Positions 51,334-60,601 of a stretch of 64,000 bases of DNA are shown one piece after another. Below the pieces are notes generated by a model, which was given only the letters and a program-made list of their open reading frames with translations, was not told the origin of the DNA and made no database searches. The DNA is taken from the NCBI RefSeq assembly GCF_001509475.1, contig NZ_LLZG01000265.1:11011-75010 (forward strand), read 5' to 3'. The position numbers and the translations under genes were made by a program. This stretch comes from Streptomyces regalis (lineage in GTDB: Bacteria; Actinomycetota; Actinomycetes; Streptomycetales; Streptomycetaceae). Position 1 is the stretch's first letter; every line of letters begins with the position of its first letter.

Positions 51334-53469
51334 GTGATATCCACCGCTATTCGCGTCGCCCGGGTGGGCAGCGCGGCCGAGCTGGCCGCGGCGGCCCTCA
51401 TGATCCTGGGTTTCCCGGCGCTCATGCTGGCCGCGCTCGTCCCGAGCGTTCCCGCCTTCGCGGCCGCGGCCGCCGTGACGTACCTGGCGGACCACTATCT
51501 GCACCGCAAGAGCAGCTATCTGGTCAACCGCCTGAGCAAGGTCCGGGCCGGTCTGTCGATCCGCTTCCTGATCAGACAACTGCTGCTGATCCTGCTGCTG
51601 GCCCGGCTCGGTTTCGCGGACGACCTGATCTACTACGGCGCGATCGCCTGCTTCATCGCCTTCTACGGCCTTCAGGCCCCGCACGGCGCGCTGGTCACCC
51701 TGATCCGCAACCGCCGCCGTATGCCGGTCGCCACCCGCAACGTCGACCTCGCCTCGCGCATCCGTATCCCGGACGCCCCGCCGCGCAAGCTGCTGCACCG
51801 CTCGGCGGAGAAGATGCTGCACATCGACCTCGCGGCCGTCGCCGGCATCCTGGCCTCGGCGGCCACGGAGTCGGCCGGGTTCGGCTTCCTCGGCATCGGC
51901 TTCACCATCGGCCTGGGCACCTCGTACGTCGTCGCGCTCGTGCCGTACGTCCGCGGAAGGAAGATCCCGCCGAAGGCCGACGCCGTCCTGGCCGCCGTCG
52001 ACGACTGGCTGGCCGAGTACCGGCCCGAGACGGTGCTGTACTTCTCCGGCTCCAAGGACTCCGCCTACCAGGTCAACATGTGGCTGGAGACCATGGAGCA
52101 GCTGGACTCCAAGCCGCTGATCATCCTGCGCGAGCGGGTCATCCTGAACAACCTGGCGCCGACCACGGTCCCCGTCATCTGCGTGCCCGGAGGCGTGCAC
52201 CTGATGAACCTGGACCTGTCGAACGTGCGCGTCGCGCTGTACGCGGCCAACGTCGGCAAGAACATCCACCTGCTGCGCGTCCCCACCATGAAGCACGTCT
52301 TCATCGGCCACGGCGACAGCGACAAGCTGGCCAGCGTCAACCCGTACAGCAAGGTCTACGACGAGGTGTGGACCGCCGGGCGCGCCGGCCGCGACCGCTA
52401 CGCCATCGCCGACGTCGGTGTCCGCGACGACGACATCGTCGAGGTCGGCCGCCCGCAGCTGGCGCCGATCCAGGGCTGGAACGGCGTCCCCGAGGGCACC
52501 CGCGGCGGAGCCGCTGATGGACGCTGCCCGACGGTCCTCTACGCGCCGACGTGGGAGGGCTGGGACGGAAACCCCGGCAACACCTCGATCGTGCTGGCCG
52601 GCGAGAACATCGTGAAGAAGCTGGTGCAGGCCGACCCGCCGGTCCGCGTCCTGTACAAGCCGCACCCCTTCACCGGCACCGTCAGCGCCGAGGCCAAGGC
52701 CGCCCACCAGCGGATCGTCGCGCTGGTCGAGCGGGCCGGCGCCGAGCGCGCCACCGACTCGCGCTTCCAGGTCGACGCCGCCGCGCAGGCCGCCGCCAAG
52801 GCCGAGCTCGCCCGCATCGAGGCCCGCCTGGCCGAGCTGTCCGGCAAGGGCAACGGCAAGGGCGGCAACGGCAAGGGCGACGAGGCCGAGGCCACCCGCG
52901 ACGGCCTGGTGGACGTCGCCAGGCACGAGGAGATCGCCCGGCTGCGCGCCGAGTGGAACACCGCGTACTGGCGCTCCTTCGGCAGCCACGAGCACCGCGT
53001 CATCTCGGGCGCCGAGCCGCGCCTGTACGACTGCTTCAACGTCTCCGACGCGATGGTCTCCGACATCTCCAGCGTGGTCTCCGACTTCATCGCCAGCGGC
53101 AAGCCGTACGCCGTCACGGACTCCGCCGAGCTGGGCGTGGAGGAGTTCAAGCGGCAGAACACGGCGGTGCGCGCCGCGACGATCCTGTCCAACAGCGCGG
53201 CCGAGCTGGGCGGCCTGCTGGCCGCCGTACGCGACCCCGCGTCGGATTCGCTGGCCGAGGACCGAAAGGACCTCAAGCGGTACCTGCTCGGCCCGGACGA
53301 GCCGACGTCCATCGAGCAGTTCAACACCGCCGTGGCGAACCTCGCGATCAAGGCCGAGACGCGCAACGTCGGCCAGGAGTCACGGCTGGCGGCCGGAGCC
53401 GCCGAGGCCGAGCCGGCGACCGTACCCGCGCAGCGCGTGGCGGCGGCCGGGGACGATGTGACCGCCTGA
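51334..53469 (+). CDS. TagF-like CDP-glycerol/ribitol phosphotransferase A
   Basis: 711 residues. The N-terminal 210 residues carry several membrane helices, an unusual addition. The C-terminal GT-B phosphotransferase has the family motifs GHGDSDK, APTWEGWDGNPGNTS, LYKPHPFTG and SDISSVVSDFIASGKPY. It polymerises a polyol-phosphate chain onto a wall linker. A Gly/Lys/Asn low-complexity insert (GKGNGKGGNGKGDE, near residue 510) interrupts the domain. GTG start with a weak ribosome site. It is followed by an 18-19-bp perfect terminator and is a distant paralogue of 54888. Confidence 0.88.
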   Translation: MISTAIRVARVGSAAELAAAALMILGFPALMLAALVPSVPAFAAAAAVTYLADHYLHRKSSYLVNRLSKVRAGLSIRFLIRQLLLILLLARLGFADDLIYYGAIACFIAFYGLQAPHGALVTLIRNRRRMPVATRNVDLASRIRIPDAPPRKLLHRSAEKMLHIDLAAVAGILASAATESAGFGFLGIGFTIGLGTSYVVALVPYVRGRKIPPKADAVLAAVDDWLAEYRPETVLYFSGSKDSAYQVNMWLETMEQLDSKPLIILRERVILNNLAPTTVPVICVPGGVHLMNLDLSNVRVALYAANVGKNIHLLRVPTMKHVFIGHGDSDKLASVNPYSKVYDEVWTAGRAGRDRYAIADVGVRDDDIVEVGRPQLAPIQGWNGVPEGTRGGAADGRCPTVLYAPTWEGWDGNPGNTSIVLAGENIVKKLVQADPPVRVLYKPHPFTGTVSAEAKAAHQRIVALVERAGAERATDSRFQVDAAAQAAAKAELARIEARLAELSGKGNGKGGNGKGDEAEATRDGLVDVARHEEIARLRAEWNTAYWRSFGSHEHRVISGAEPRLYDCFNVSDAMVSDISSVVSDFIASGKPYAVTDSAELGVEEFKRQNTAVRAATILSNSAAELGGLLAAVRDPASDSLAEDRKDLKRYLLGPDEPTSIEQFNTAVANLAIKAETRNVGQESRLAAGAAEAEPATVPAQRVAAAGDDVTA

Positions 53470-53482
53470 CCTGCACCACCAA

Positions 53483-53522
53483 CGGCGCGGCCCCCGAGGA
53501 GAACTCCTCGGGGGCCGCGCCG
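53483..53522 (+). terminator. Terminator after TagF-like A
   Basis: A perfect 19-bp stem (53483-53501 with 53504-53522) around a 2-base AA turn, the strongest hairpin in the window, followed by TTTCTC. It starts 14 nt after the stop. Confidence 0.92.
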
Positions 53523-53692
53523 TTTCTCGTGGGCCTCTTACGTTTCCCGAATAGCGTGACCCCATGTCAGTTCCGCGATGTGATCCGGGTCACCAAAACA
53601 TGGGCGTGAGGCAACCGCTTGCAAGACCCAGCCGTCTACCAAGTAGCGAATGAGGCGATACGGGGGAAATATCCCGTTGACAAGGGGGAAAC

Positions 53693-54919
53693 GTGACCGT
53701 CACGCAGCCTGATGTGACTGTGATCATCGGGGCGTACGAAGCGATGCCGTACCTGGTCGAGTGCTTGGCGTCCGTCGAGGCACAGACCATCGACCCGGGG
53801 CGCATCGAGGTCATCGCGGTGGACGACGGTTCGACGGACGGCACGGGGGAGTGCCTGGAGGAGTTCGCGGCCCGCGTGCCGATGCCGGTGACCGTGATCC
53901 GGCAGGAGAACTCCGGGGGCCCCAGCGGCCCGCGCAACGTCGGTCTGGGCAAGGCGACCGGGCGTTACGTCTTCTTCCTGGACGCCGACGACCGGCTGGG
54001 CCCCGAGGCCCTGGAACGCATGGTCGCGATGGGCGACAAGAACGCCACGGACGTCGTCCTCGGCCGGGTCGAGGGCGTCAACCGCACCGCACCGAAGTCG
54101 ATGTGGGGCAAGACGCTGGACCGGACCGACGTCTTCTCCTCCAACATCAAGTTCACGCTGAGCGCGCAGAAACTTTTCCGCCGCGAACTGCTGACCCGGC
54201 ACAACATGCGCTTCGACGAGTCCCTGTGGACCGGCGAGGACGCGCTGTTCACGATGGAGGCCTATCTGCGGGCGGACGGCGTCTCCGTGGTCGCCGACTA
54301 CACCTGCTACTACCTGGTGGGCCGCGACGACGGCAAGCACGTGACGAAGAGCGGCGGTTACGCCCTGCGCTTCGACTCCGCGCGCGCCCTGATGAACCTG
54401 ATAGCCGAGCACGTCCCCGCGGGCGACCGGCGCGATCTGCTCATGGTCCGCCCCTTCCTCATCACCCTGCTGCCGCAGTTCGGGCCCAAGTACGCCAAGG
54501 ACAGCGAGAAGGTCAGGCAGCACAAGCTCGAACTGGCGGGGCCCTTGATGGACGCGCACTGGACGCCGGACATCGCCCGCCGCCTCAAGGTCGGGGAGCG
54601 ACTGCGGCTGCACCTGGTCGCCGAGCAGCGCCCCGAACTCCTGCTGCCCGTCGTGGAGTTCATCAAGGCCAAGAAGCAGCCGGCGGCCCTCCTGGAGAAG
54701 AAGGGCCGCCGTGTCTACCTCGCCTACCCGCACTTCCGGGACGCGGCGGCCGGGATACCCGACTCCGTGTACCTCGCCGAACCGCGCGAGGCCCGCGCCT
54801 TCCCCGGCTACCGGGAGGGCGGCACGGACTCGTTCCTGCGGCGGGCGGTGCGCAAGGCGCGGCGGATGCTGCGGGCCTCGCGCGAGGCTACGCCGGGCGG
54901 GCGGGCTGCCCCCGCGTGA
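53693..54919 (+). CDS. Family 2 glycosyltransferase
   Basis: 408 residues, GT-A fold: DVTVIIGAYEAMPYLVECLA at the start, VDDGSTDGT, the DADDRLGPEAL metal motif and WTGEDALF as the acceptor-side acid loop. The rest (about 240-408) is a helical and basic C-terminal region. Probably adds sugar to, or builds the linkage unit of, the wall polymer. GTG 53693 follows AAGGGGGAA. Its 3' end overlaps the convergent 54888 gene by 32 bp. Confidence 0.9.
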   Translation: MTVTQPDVTVIIGAYEAMPYLVECLASVEAQTIDPGRIEVIAVDDGSTDGTGECLEEFAARVPMPVTVIRQENSGGPSGPRNVGLGKATGRYVFFLDADDRLGPEALERMVAMGDKNATDVVLGRVEGVNRTAPKSMWGKTLDRTDVFSSNIKFTLSAQKLFRRELLTRHNMRFDESLWTGEDALFTMEAYLRADGVSVVADYTCYYLVGRDDGKHVTKSGGYALRFDSARALMNLIAEHVPAGDRRDLLMVRPFLITLLPQFGPKYAKDSEKVRQHKLELAGPLMDAHWTPDIARRLKVGERLRLHLVAEQRPELLLPVVEFIKAKKQPAALLEKKGRRVYLAYPHFRDAAAGIPDSVYLAEPREARAFPGYREGGTDSFLRRAVRKARRMLRASREATPGGRAAPA

Positions 54920-56936
54920 GGGAGCGGCGCTGATCGGGGATCTCGGCCGGGAGCTCCGCCGCCAGCCGCTCCTCCATCCGCGCCCGGTGCTCCTGCGCGG
55001 CCGAACACAGCGCCTGTACGGCCTCGTTGAAGCGCACCTGTGACGTGGGCTCGGCCGGCCCCAGCAGGTGCTGCTTCAACTCCTCGCGCGCCGCGGCCAG
55101 TTCGTCCTTCTCCGGGTGCCGGACCGCGTCCAGCAGCTCCGGCACCCCGGCCGCGTCCGGCGTCAGTACGGTCGCCGCGCGCACGGTCGGGAAGGCCTTG
55201 CGGAACACGTCCTCCGCGAGGCCGCTGGTGTTCGCCACGGCGTACGGCTTCCCGCTCGCCAGGAAGTCGCTGATCACGCTCGACACATCGCTGATGAGCA
55301 GATCGGCCCGGTTGAAGCAGGCGTACAGCGCGGGCCGGACGTCCGTGACGACCTGGTGCTCCCCCTCCGGCAGCGACGCCCAGTACGCCTCCTCCCAGGC
55401 GGCCGTGGCCCGTGCCACCGCCTCCGCCCGCCCCGGCTCCGGCGCCGCCTGGAGCATCATCCGCTCGACCTGATCGGCACTCGCCCGGACGACGGTCGTG
55501 GTGAGACGGTCCAACTCCTGGGCGCGCAGGGCGAGTTCACCGGTGTCGCGGGGCCGCTCGCCCGCCCGCTCCCGGTTCGCCGCCCTGATCAGCTCCCGGA
55601 TGCGCAGATCGGCGGCCCCCGCGCGCGGATCCACCGACCCCGTCAGCGGATGCGGCTTGTACAGCAGCCGTACGCCGGGGTCCGCGAGCAGCGCCCGTAC
55701 GAGGTTCTCGCCGGCCTCGACCACCGAGGTGTTGCCGGGGTTGCCGTCCCAGCCCTCCCAGGTCGGGGCGTACAGGACGGTCGTACACGCTCCGGCCGGC
55801 GGGCCCGCGTACGGCTGTACGGCGTCCAGCTGCGGGCGGCCGATCTCCACGACGTCCTTGTCCTCGACGCCGACCTCGGCATACGCATACCGCTCGCGCG
55901 CCGCGGGACCCGCCACCCACACCTCGTCGTAGGCCTTCGCGTACGGGTTGCAGGACGACAGCTTGTCGCTCTCCCCGTGGTTGACGAAGGTGTGCTTCAG
56001 CGTGGGGATGCGCAGGACCTGGGAGGTCTTGCCGGAGTTGGAGGGGTGGATGAGGACCTGGAGTGAGGACTCCTCCAGGCGCATCAGCGTGGAGACCTTC
56101 GGCAGGCAGAGGACCGGCACGTCGGTCGGCGCGATCTTCTGCACCATGAACCGCTCCCGCAGCACGATCAGCGGACGGCCGTCCAGCTGCGCGAGCGGCT
56201 CCAGCCACATGTTCGCCTGGTACGCCGAGGACGCGCCGCCGGAGAAGTACAGGCCGACCGTCGGCCGGTACTCGGCCAGCCAGGCGTCCAGCCACTGAAG
56301 CGCCTCCCGCTCGCCCGCCGGGCGACGGCTCGGCAGCAGCCGTACGAGAAGGTCGTGCAGGCCCAGCAGGGCGAGCCCGAGGGACAGCGCGATGCCGACG
56401 GCCGCGCAGCGAGGGTCGTCGAGGGCCGCCGTGGTCAGCAGGCCCGCCGTGGCCGGGAGGCCGAAGACCAGCAGGCGGGGGCCGGGGCGGCGCAGCAGAA
56501 GGGGCGGGGCGGGGGACAGGCGCAGTGCGGAGGCGTCGATGTTGCGGGTGACCACCGGCAGGGTGCGGGTGCGGCGGACCAGCACCGAGACCGCCTGGAT
56601 CGCGCAGTGCAGGGCGTAGAAGGCGAGGAGGCCCGCGACCAGCGGGGCGTACAGCGTCTCCCGGTGCTGCTCACCGAGCCGCAGCAGGGCCACGACCAGC
56701 AGCAGGTCCCGCAGCACATGCCGCACGGTGATGTCCGCGTGCGACTTGGCGAACAGCGACAGCATGCCGCGCTGCCAGCGCAGCAGCACACCCTCGACGA
56801 CCAGGGACGTGACTGTCGCGGCGAGCAGCAGCGGGACGTGCGGGCGCAGCGCCGCCACGGCCTGGGCGCAGAAGGCGGCGGCCAGGAGAGCCGTGACGAG
56901 CGCTCTCACCGGGAGGCGGGACAGGGGTGTGGGCAA
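54888..56936 (-). CDS. TagF-like CDP-glycerol/ribitol phosphotransferase B
   Basis: 682 residues with the same design as 51334: several N-terminal membrane helices (about residues 10-200), then GT-B phosphotransferase motifs (HGESDK, APTWEGWDGNPGNTS, LYKPHPLTG, SDVSSVISDFLASGKPY). A TTG start at 56936 is supported by GGAG about 9 nt upstream. It lies on the opposite strand from paralogue A, with the GT2 gene between. Two TagF-like enzymes could make two polymer segments (primase and polymerase) or two polymers. Confidence 0.9.
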   Translation of the reverse strand: MPTPLSRLPVRALVTALLAAAFCAQAVAALRPHVPLLLAATVTSLVVEGVLLRWQRGMLSLFAKSHADITVRHVLRDLLLVVALLRLGEQHRETLYAPLVAGLLAFYALHCAIQAVSVLVRRTRTLPVVTRNIDASALRLSPAPPLLLRRPGPRLLVFGLPATAGLLTTAALDDPRCAAVGIALSLGLALLGLHDLLVRLLPSRRPAGEREALQWLDAWLAEYRPTVGLYFSGGASSAYQANMWLEPLAQLDGRPLIVLRERFMVQKIAPTDVPVLCLPKVSTLMRLEESSLQVLIHPSNSGKTSQVLRIPTLKHTFVNHGESDKLSSCNPYAKAYDEVWVAGPAARERYAYAEVGVEDKDVVEIGRPQLDAVQPYAGPPAGACTTVLYAPTWEGWDGNPGNTSVVEAGENLVRALLADPGVRLLYKPHPLTGSVDPRAGAADLRIRELIRAANRERAGERPRDTGELALRAQELDRLTTTVVRASADQVERMMLQAAPEPGRAEAVARATAAWEEAYWASLPEGEHQVVTDVRPALYACFNRADLLISDVSSVISDFLASGKPYAVANTSGLAEDVFRKAFPTVRAATVLTPDAAGVPELLDAVRHPEKDELAAAREELKQHLLGPAEPTSQVRFNEAVQALCSAAQEHRARMEERLAAELPAEIPDQRRSLTRGQPARPA

Positions 56937-57076
56937 CTGCGGTCACTCCAAGGTCGGGGTGGGACGTGGTGCGCCCGGGTTAACGCGTACCGACCTCCGG
57001 ACGACACGCGAGTGTCCGGATGGTTTGGAGTGGCCGAGGCTGCCTGAACCCCGCCCCTATTGCCGCAAGCCTGCCC

Positions 57077-58495
57077 CTATCGTCCCGACTGCAGCGCCCG
57101 GCGGATCGGGCCGCCCACCACACGGCGGGCCCGGCGGTAGACGGACGCCGCGGGGGGCCCTGCGCTCGGCTTGCCGGTGCGGGCCAGTTCGCGCCGCAAC
57201 CGGTCGTTGTCCGTGGCGAGTTGGGTGATACGGCTCTGCAGCCAGCCGAACCTGGTGGTGAGCGAGGCGAGGTCGGCGTCGTTCCAGGGGCGGATGCCCG
57301 CCGGGAAGGCCAGCGACCGCATGCGCTCCTCGAAGGCGGCGCCGCCGTCGCCGTGCGTGAACGTGTTCTCCAGGCCGTTGTTGTCCAGGAACGCCGTGAA
57401 CCGCTCGAACCGCTCCTGGTGGCCGCTCATCAGGGCGCCGAATTCGGCCTCCTCGTACAGCGACGCCGGGTCCAGGTCCTCGGGCAGCTTGTCGATCCGG
57501 CGGTGCGGGATGCCGAAGTAGCGGCACAGCTCCAGCGTGCGCGAGTCGCCGCACAGCACCGTCGCCGGTGTGCCCGCGAGCAGCGCGGCGATATTGCCGT
57601 GGATGCGGGAGCCGAAGGAGAAGTCGAAGGCGCGCAGGTCGTCGATCCAGGTGACCGGGTCGACGTAGACGCGGACCTTGTCCTCTTGGTACATCGGGTG
57701 CTCGGGATGCGTCGGCATCGCCGTCACCAGGCCGTTCGGGTCGGACAGGTCCCGCCAGTGCAACTGCCGTGCGTCGCTGATGTTCTGGCCGATGAAGCGC
57801 AGGTTCGGGTAGCGGGCGTGGGCGCGGGTGATGACCTGGTCCAGGCCCTGGGACTTCACCGCGCTGTGCGAGCCGTTGACCGCGATCCTGGAGCCGGGGA
57901 CGAGGGCCGGCTCCCGCTTGGTGACGGTGAGTTCCTTGCCGTACATGAACAGCGACGGGCAGCCGATGACCTCGACGTCCCGGAAGCCCAGGTCCTTGAG
58001 GTACTTCTCGGTGAACTCGCCCCGTACGCCGATCGAGGCGCTGCGGTCCAGCACCGCCGAGACGAACTCGCGCACGGAGGACTCGATCGGCTTCAGCCGC
58101 GCCGCGTTGTAGCCGAGCCCGGCCTGCGCGCCGACCCCCACCACGACCACGGGGATCCGCAGCTTGCTGATCAGTCGCGTCAGCCGCTTCAACTGCGCCT
58201 CGAACGAAGGCCGGAACGCGTTGGCGAGCGGGACGACGAAGGCGTCGTACTCCTCGTTGATCCGGCCCGCCGCCGAGACGTCGGTGCGGATGCCGTTCGA
58301 GACGACCTCGGTGTGCGGGGTCTCGAGGATCTTGTGGGTGGCGTCGCTGAAGATCAGGTTGCCGGAGTTGGTGGCGATGACGTCCCGGTGGAGGGCCTCT
58401 TCCACGGAAACGACGTCGTAGGGGCTCTTGCCCGAGCGGAGAAGGAGGCGCTTTCCGCGCTGAACCTGGTGAGCATGGTGTGACACATCGTTCAA
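57077..58495 (-). CDS. Polysaccharide pyruvyltransferase family protein
   Basis: 472 residues. Typical family features: VVVVGVGAQAGLGYNAA, the IGVRGEFTEKYL helix, EVIGCPSLFMYG, and FDFSFGSRIHGNIAAL as the catalytic His/Arg region. A short C-terminal helical segment (LQSRITQLATDNDRLRREL) resembles a coiled coil. It would transfer pyruvate ketals to wall glycans, giving negative charge. The TTG start at 58495 has no good ribosome site, so GTG 58486 is an alternative. The promoter region 58496-58678 is AT-rich for this genome and is shared with proB. Confidence 0.87.
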   Translation of the reverse strand: MNDVSHHAHQVQRGKRLLLRSGKSPYDVVSVEEALHRDVIATNSGNLIFSDATHKILETPHTEVVSNGIRTDVSAAGRINEEYDAFVVPLANAFRPSFEAQLKRLTRLISKLRIPVVVVGVGAQAGLGYNAARLKPIESSVREFVSAVLDRSASIGVRGEFTEKYLKDLGFRDVEVIGCPSLFMYGKELTVTKREPALVPGSRIAVNGSHSAVKSQGLDQVITRAHARYPNLRFIGQNISDARQLHWRDLSDPNGLVTAMPTHPEHPMYQEDKVRVYVDPVTWIDDLRAFDFSFGSRIHGNIAALLAGTPATVLCGDSRTLELCRYFGIPHRRIDKLPEDLDPASLYEEAEFGALMSGHQERFERFTAFLDNNGLENTFTHGDGGAAFEERMRSLAFPAGIRPWNDADLASLTTRFGWLQSRITQLATDNDRLRRELARTGKPSAGPPAASVYRRARRVVGGPIRRALQSGR

Positions 58496-58678
58496 AATAA
58501 GTTTGCTCTGTCGTTATTTTCTACAGGCAACCGACACAACCTTTTTGCCGTATGCGACGCGTGAGCAAACCGTTACCGCTCGCCTGTCCGGAGGCTGGAA
58601 TCCCCGCGCGCCGAACGATCCGCTTCGCGTAGATTGCCGAGCAGGGAACCGGGACCCACGTGAGGGGAAAGAGCACAG

Positions 58679-59806
58679 GTGGCAGGGGCAAGGCAGGGTG
58701 TGCGCGAGGCCCGCAGGGTCGTCGTCAAGGTGGGCTCCTCGTCGCTGACGACCGCGTCCGGCGGCCTGGACGCCGACCGGGTCGACGCGCTGGTCGACGT
58801 CCTGGCCAAGAGCCGCAGCGGCGGGGAGCGGGAGATCGTCCTCGTCTCCTCCGGCGCCATCGCGGCCGGACTCGCCCCGCTGGGCCTGCGCCGGCGCCCC
58901 AAGGACCTGGCCCGCCAGCAGGCCGCCGCCAGCGTCGGTCAGGGCCTGCTCGTCGCCCGCTACACCGCCTCCTTCGCCCGGTACGGCGTCCGCGTCGGCC
59001 AGGTACTGCTGACCAGCGACGACATGAGCCGCCGCGCCCACCACCGCAACGCCTCGCGCACCCTCGACAAGCTCCTCGCGATGGGCGCGTTCCCGATCGT
59101 CAACGAGAACGACACCGTCGCCACCGACGAGATCCGCTTCGGCGACAACGACCGGCTCGCGGCCTTGGTGGCTCATTTGGTACGGGCGGATCTGCTGGTC
59201 CTGCTGTCCGACGTGGACGGCGTCTACGACGGCGACCCCAGCAAGCCGGGGACCTCGCGGATAGCGGAGGTGCGCGGGCCGTCGGACCTGGCCGGGATCG
59301 AGATCGGCAGCTCGGGCAAGGCCGGTGTCGGCACCGGCGGCATGGTCACCAAGGTCGAGGCAGCCCGGATCGCGGCCGCCGCCGGTATCCCCGTGGTCCT
59401 GACCAGCGCCATCCACGCCGCCGAGGCGCTGCACGGCGGCGACACCGGCACCTACTTCCACGCCACCGGCAAGCGCTCCGCCGACCGCCTGCTCTGGCTC
59501 CAGCACGCATCCACCCCCCAGGGCTCGCTGACGCTGGACGACGGCGCGGTACGGGCGGTCGTCGAACTCCGCAAGTCGCTGCTCCCCGCCGGAATCGCCG
59601 CCGTCGAGGGCGAGTTCAGCGCGGGCGAACCGGTCGAGCTGCGGGACAGCACGGGACGTGCCATCGCGCGCGGGCTGGTCAACTTCGACGCCAAGGAGAT
59701 CCCGCAACTGCTCGGGCGGTCGACGCGGGAACTGGCGCGGGAGCTGGGTGCGGAGTACGAGCGCGAGGTCGTACACCGGGACGATCTGGTGATCCTGCAG
59801 CCCTGA
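58679..59806 (+). CDS. proB: Glutamate 5-kinase
   Basis: 375 residues; first step of proline synthesis. The amino-acid-kinase domain starts RRVVVKVGSSSLTT, with LVSSGAIAAG, NENDTVA and GTGGMVTKVEAA; the PUA domain (about 285-370) follows. GTG 58679 has GAGGGGAAAG about 10 nt upstream. It is separated from proA by a small conserved gene. Confidence 0.97.
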   Translation: MAGARQGVREARRVVVKVGSSSLTTASGGLDADRVDALVDVLAKSRSGGEREIVLVSSGAIAAGLAPLGLRRRPKDLARQQAAASVGQGLLVARYTASFARYGVRVGQVLLTSDDMSRRAHHRNASRTLDKLLAMGAFPIVNENDTVATDEIRFGDNDRLAALVAHLVRADLLVLLSDVDGVYDGDPSKPGTSRIAEVRGPSDLAGIEIGSSGKAGVGTGGMVTKVEAARIAAAAGIPVVLTSAIHAAEALHGGDTGTYFHATGKRSADRLLWLQHASTPQGSLTLDDGAVRAVVELRKSLLPAGIAAVEGEFSAGEPVELRDSTGRAIARGLVNFDAKEIPQLLGRSTRELARELGAEYEREVVHRDDLVILQP

Positions 59807-59840
59807 GCGGCGCGTGGGGGGGGGCGACGCCACCTCCGGG

Positions 59841-59909
59841 CCCCCGGCCGAGGACCCGGACCCCCGGCCGCTGCATTGTCCCGGGGGCCAACCCCCGGAC
59901 CCCCGGCCG
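59841..59909. repeat. GC repeat and hairpin after proB
   Basis: CCCCCGGCCG occurs at 59841, 59861 and 59900. CCGGGGG-CCAA-CCCCCGG (59881-59898) is a perfect 7-bp hairpin that could terminate proB. Confidence 0.6.
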
Positions 59910-60055
59910 AAAACAGGGTGAACGCCCTGACGCACAAGTCGCCCTGAGGTGGACGTTCCGCAAAATGGCCACGCGAGCCCTTGCGGCCTGCTCAACTTTG
60001 TCTCAGGGACATTCCGCACGACCACCGAGTCGGTCACTGCGTAGAGGAGGCCGTT

Positions 60056-60520
60056 GTGAGACGAGTGCGCCCTGGGGCGGCGGCCCGCAGTGCCGGAGGG
60101 GCCTCGTCCCGTGCGGCCGGTGAGGAGCGTGCCTTGACGAGCGTCGCCGCCGGCGACCGGTACGAGGAGCCCAAGGACCTGCCCCGTCTGTGGCACGTCA
60201 CCCTCAGCGTCTCCGGCCAGGAGGCCCCGCTGAAGGAGGTACGGCGCGCCCTCGAACAGCTCGCCCACGACCATCCCTTTCTGCTGACCAGCAGGTACGC
60301 CCACGACCACGCCGAGATCCGCTACTGGGAAGAGGCCCGCGACCTGCACGACGCGGCCGCTGTCGCGCTGCGGCTGTGGGGCGAGCACCGGCAGAGCGCG
60401 GGACTGCCGCCGTGGGAGATCGTCGGCCTGGAGGTCATCGACCGCGAGACCTACCACCAGCGGCTCGCGGAAGGGTACGGGCCGCTCCCGGCGACCCCGG
60501 TGGGCGTCCATCCCTTTTGA
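60056..60520 (+). CDS. Conserved hypothetical protein between proB and proA
   Basis: 154 residues. The GTG start has a strong GAGGAGG site 6 nt upstream. After a 40-residue disordered Ala/Arg-rich lead there is a compact alpha/beta domain: LPRLWHVTLSVSGQEAPLKE, AHDHPFLLTSRYAHDHAEIR, then a helix and EIVGLEVIDRETY. The layout suggests an ACT- or ferredoxin-like fold. No function is known. I remember it as conserved at this place in Streptomyces. Confidence 0.85.
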   Translation: MRRVRPGAAARSAGGASSRAAGEERALTSVAAGDRYEEPKDLPRLWHVTLSVSGQEAPLKEVRRALEQLAHDHPFLLTSRYAHDHAEIRYWEEARDLHDAAAVALRLWGEHRQSAGLPPWEIVGLEVIDRETYHQRLAEGYGPLPATPVGVHPF

Positions 60521-60589
60521 GCTCCTTGAGAGGCCTGTGGGCTTGTCTCGGGGTTTGGAACGAGCGAGGGACCGGCCGCGCAGTCGCAC

Positions 60590-60595
60590 TACCCT
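60590..60595 (+). promoter_or_regulatory. -10 box of proA, probable leaderless promoter
   Basis: TACCCT is exactly 6 nt before the proA ATG, without a ribosome site. Confidence 0.5.
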
Positions 60596-60601
60596 TCTTT
60601 C

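Noticed and set aside
59821..60055. Coding sequence between proB and the small conserved gene
   Set aside because: Only GC-rich repeats and hairpins; the longer frame from 59981 lacks a ribosome site whereas GTG 60056 has GAGGAGG.
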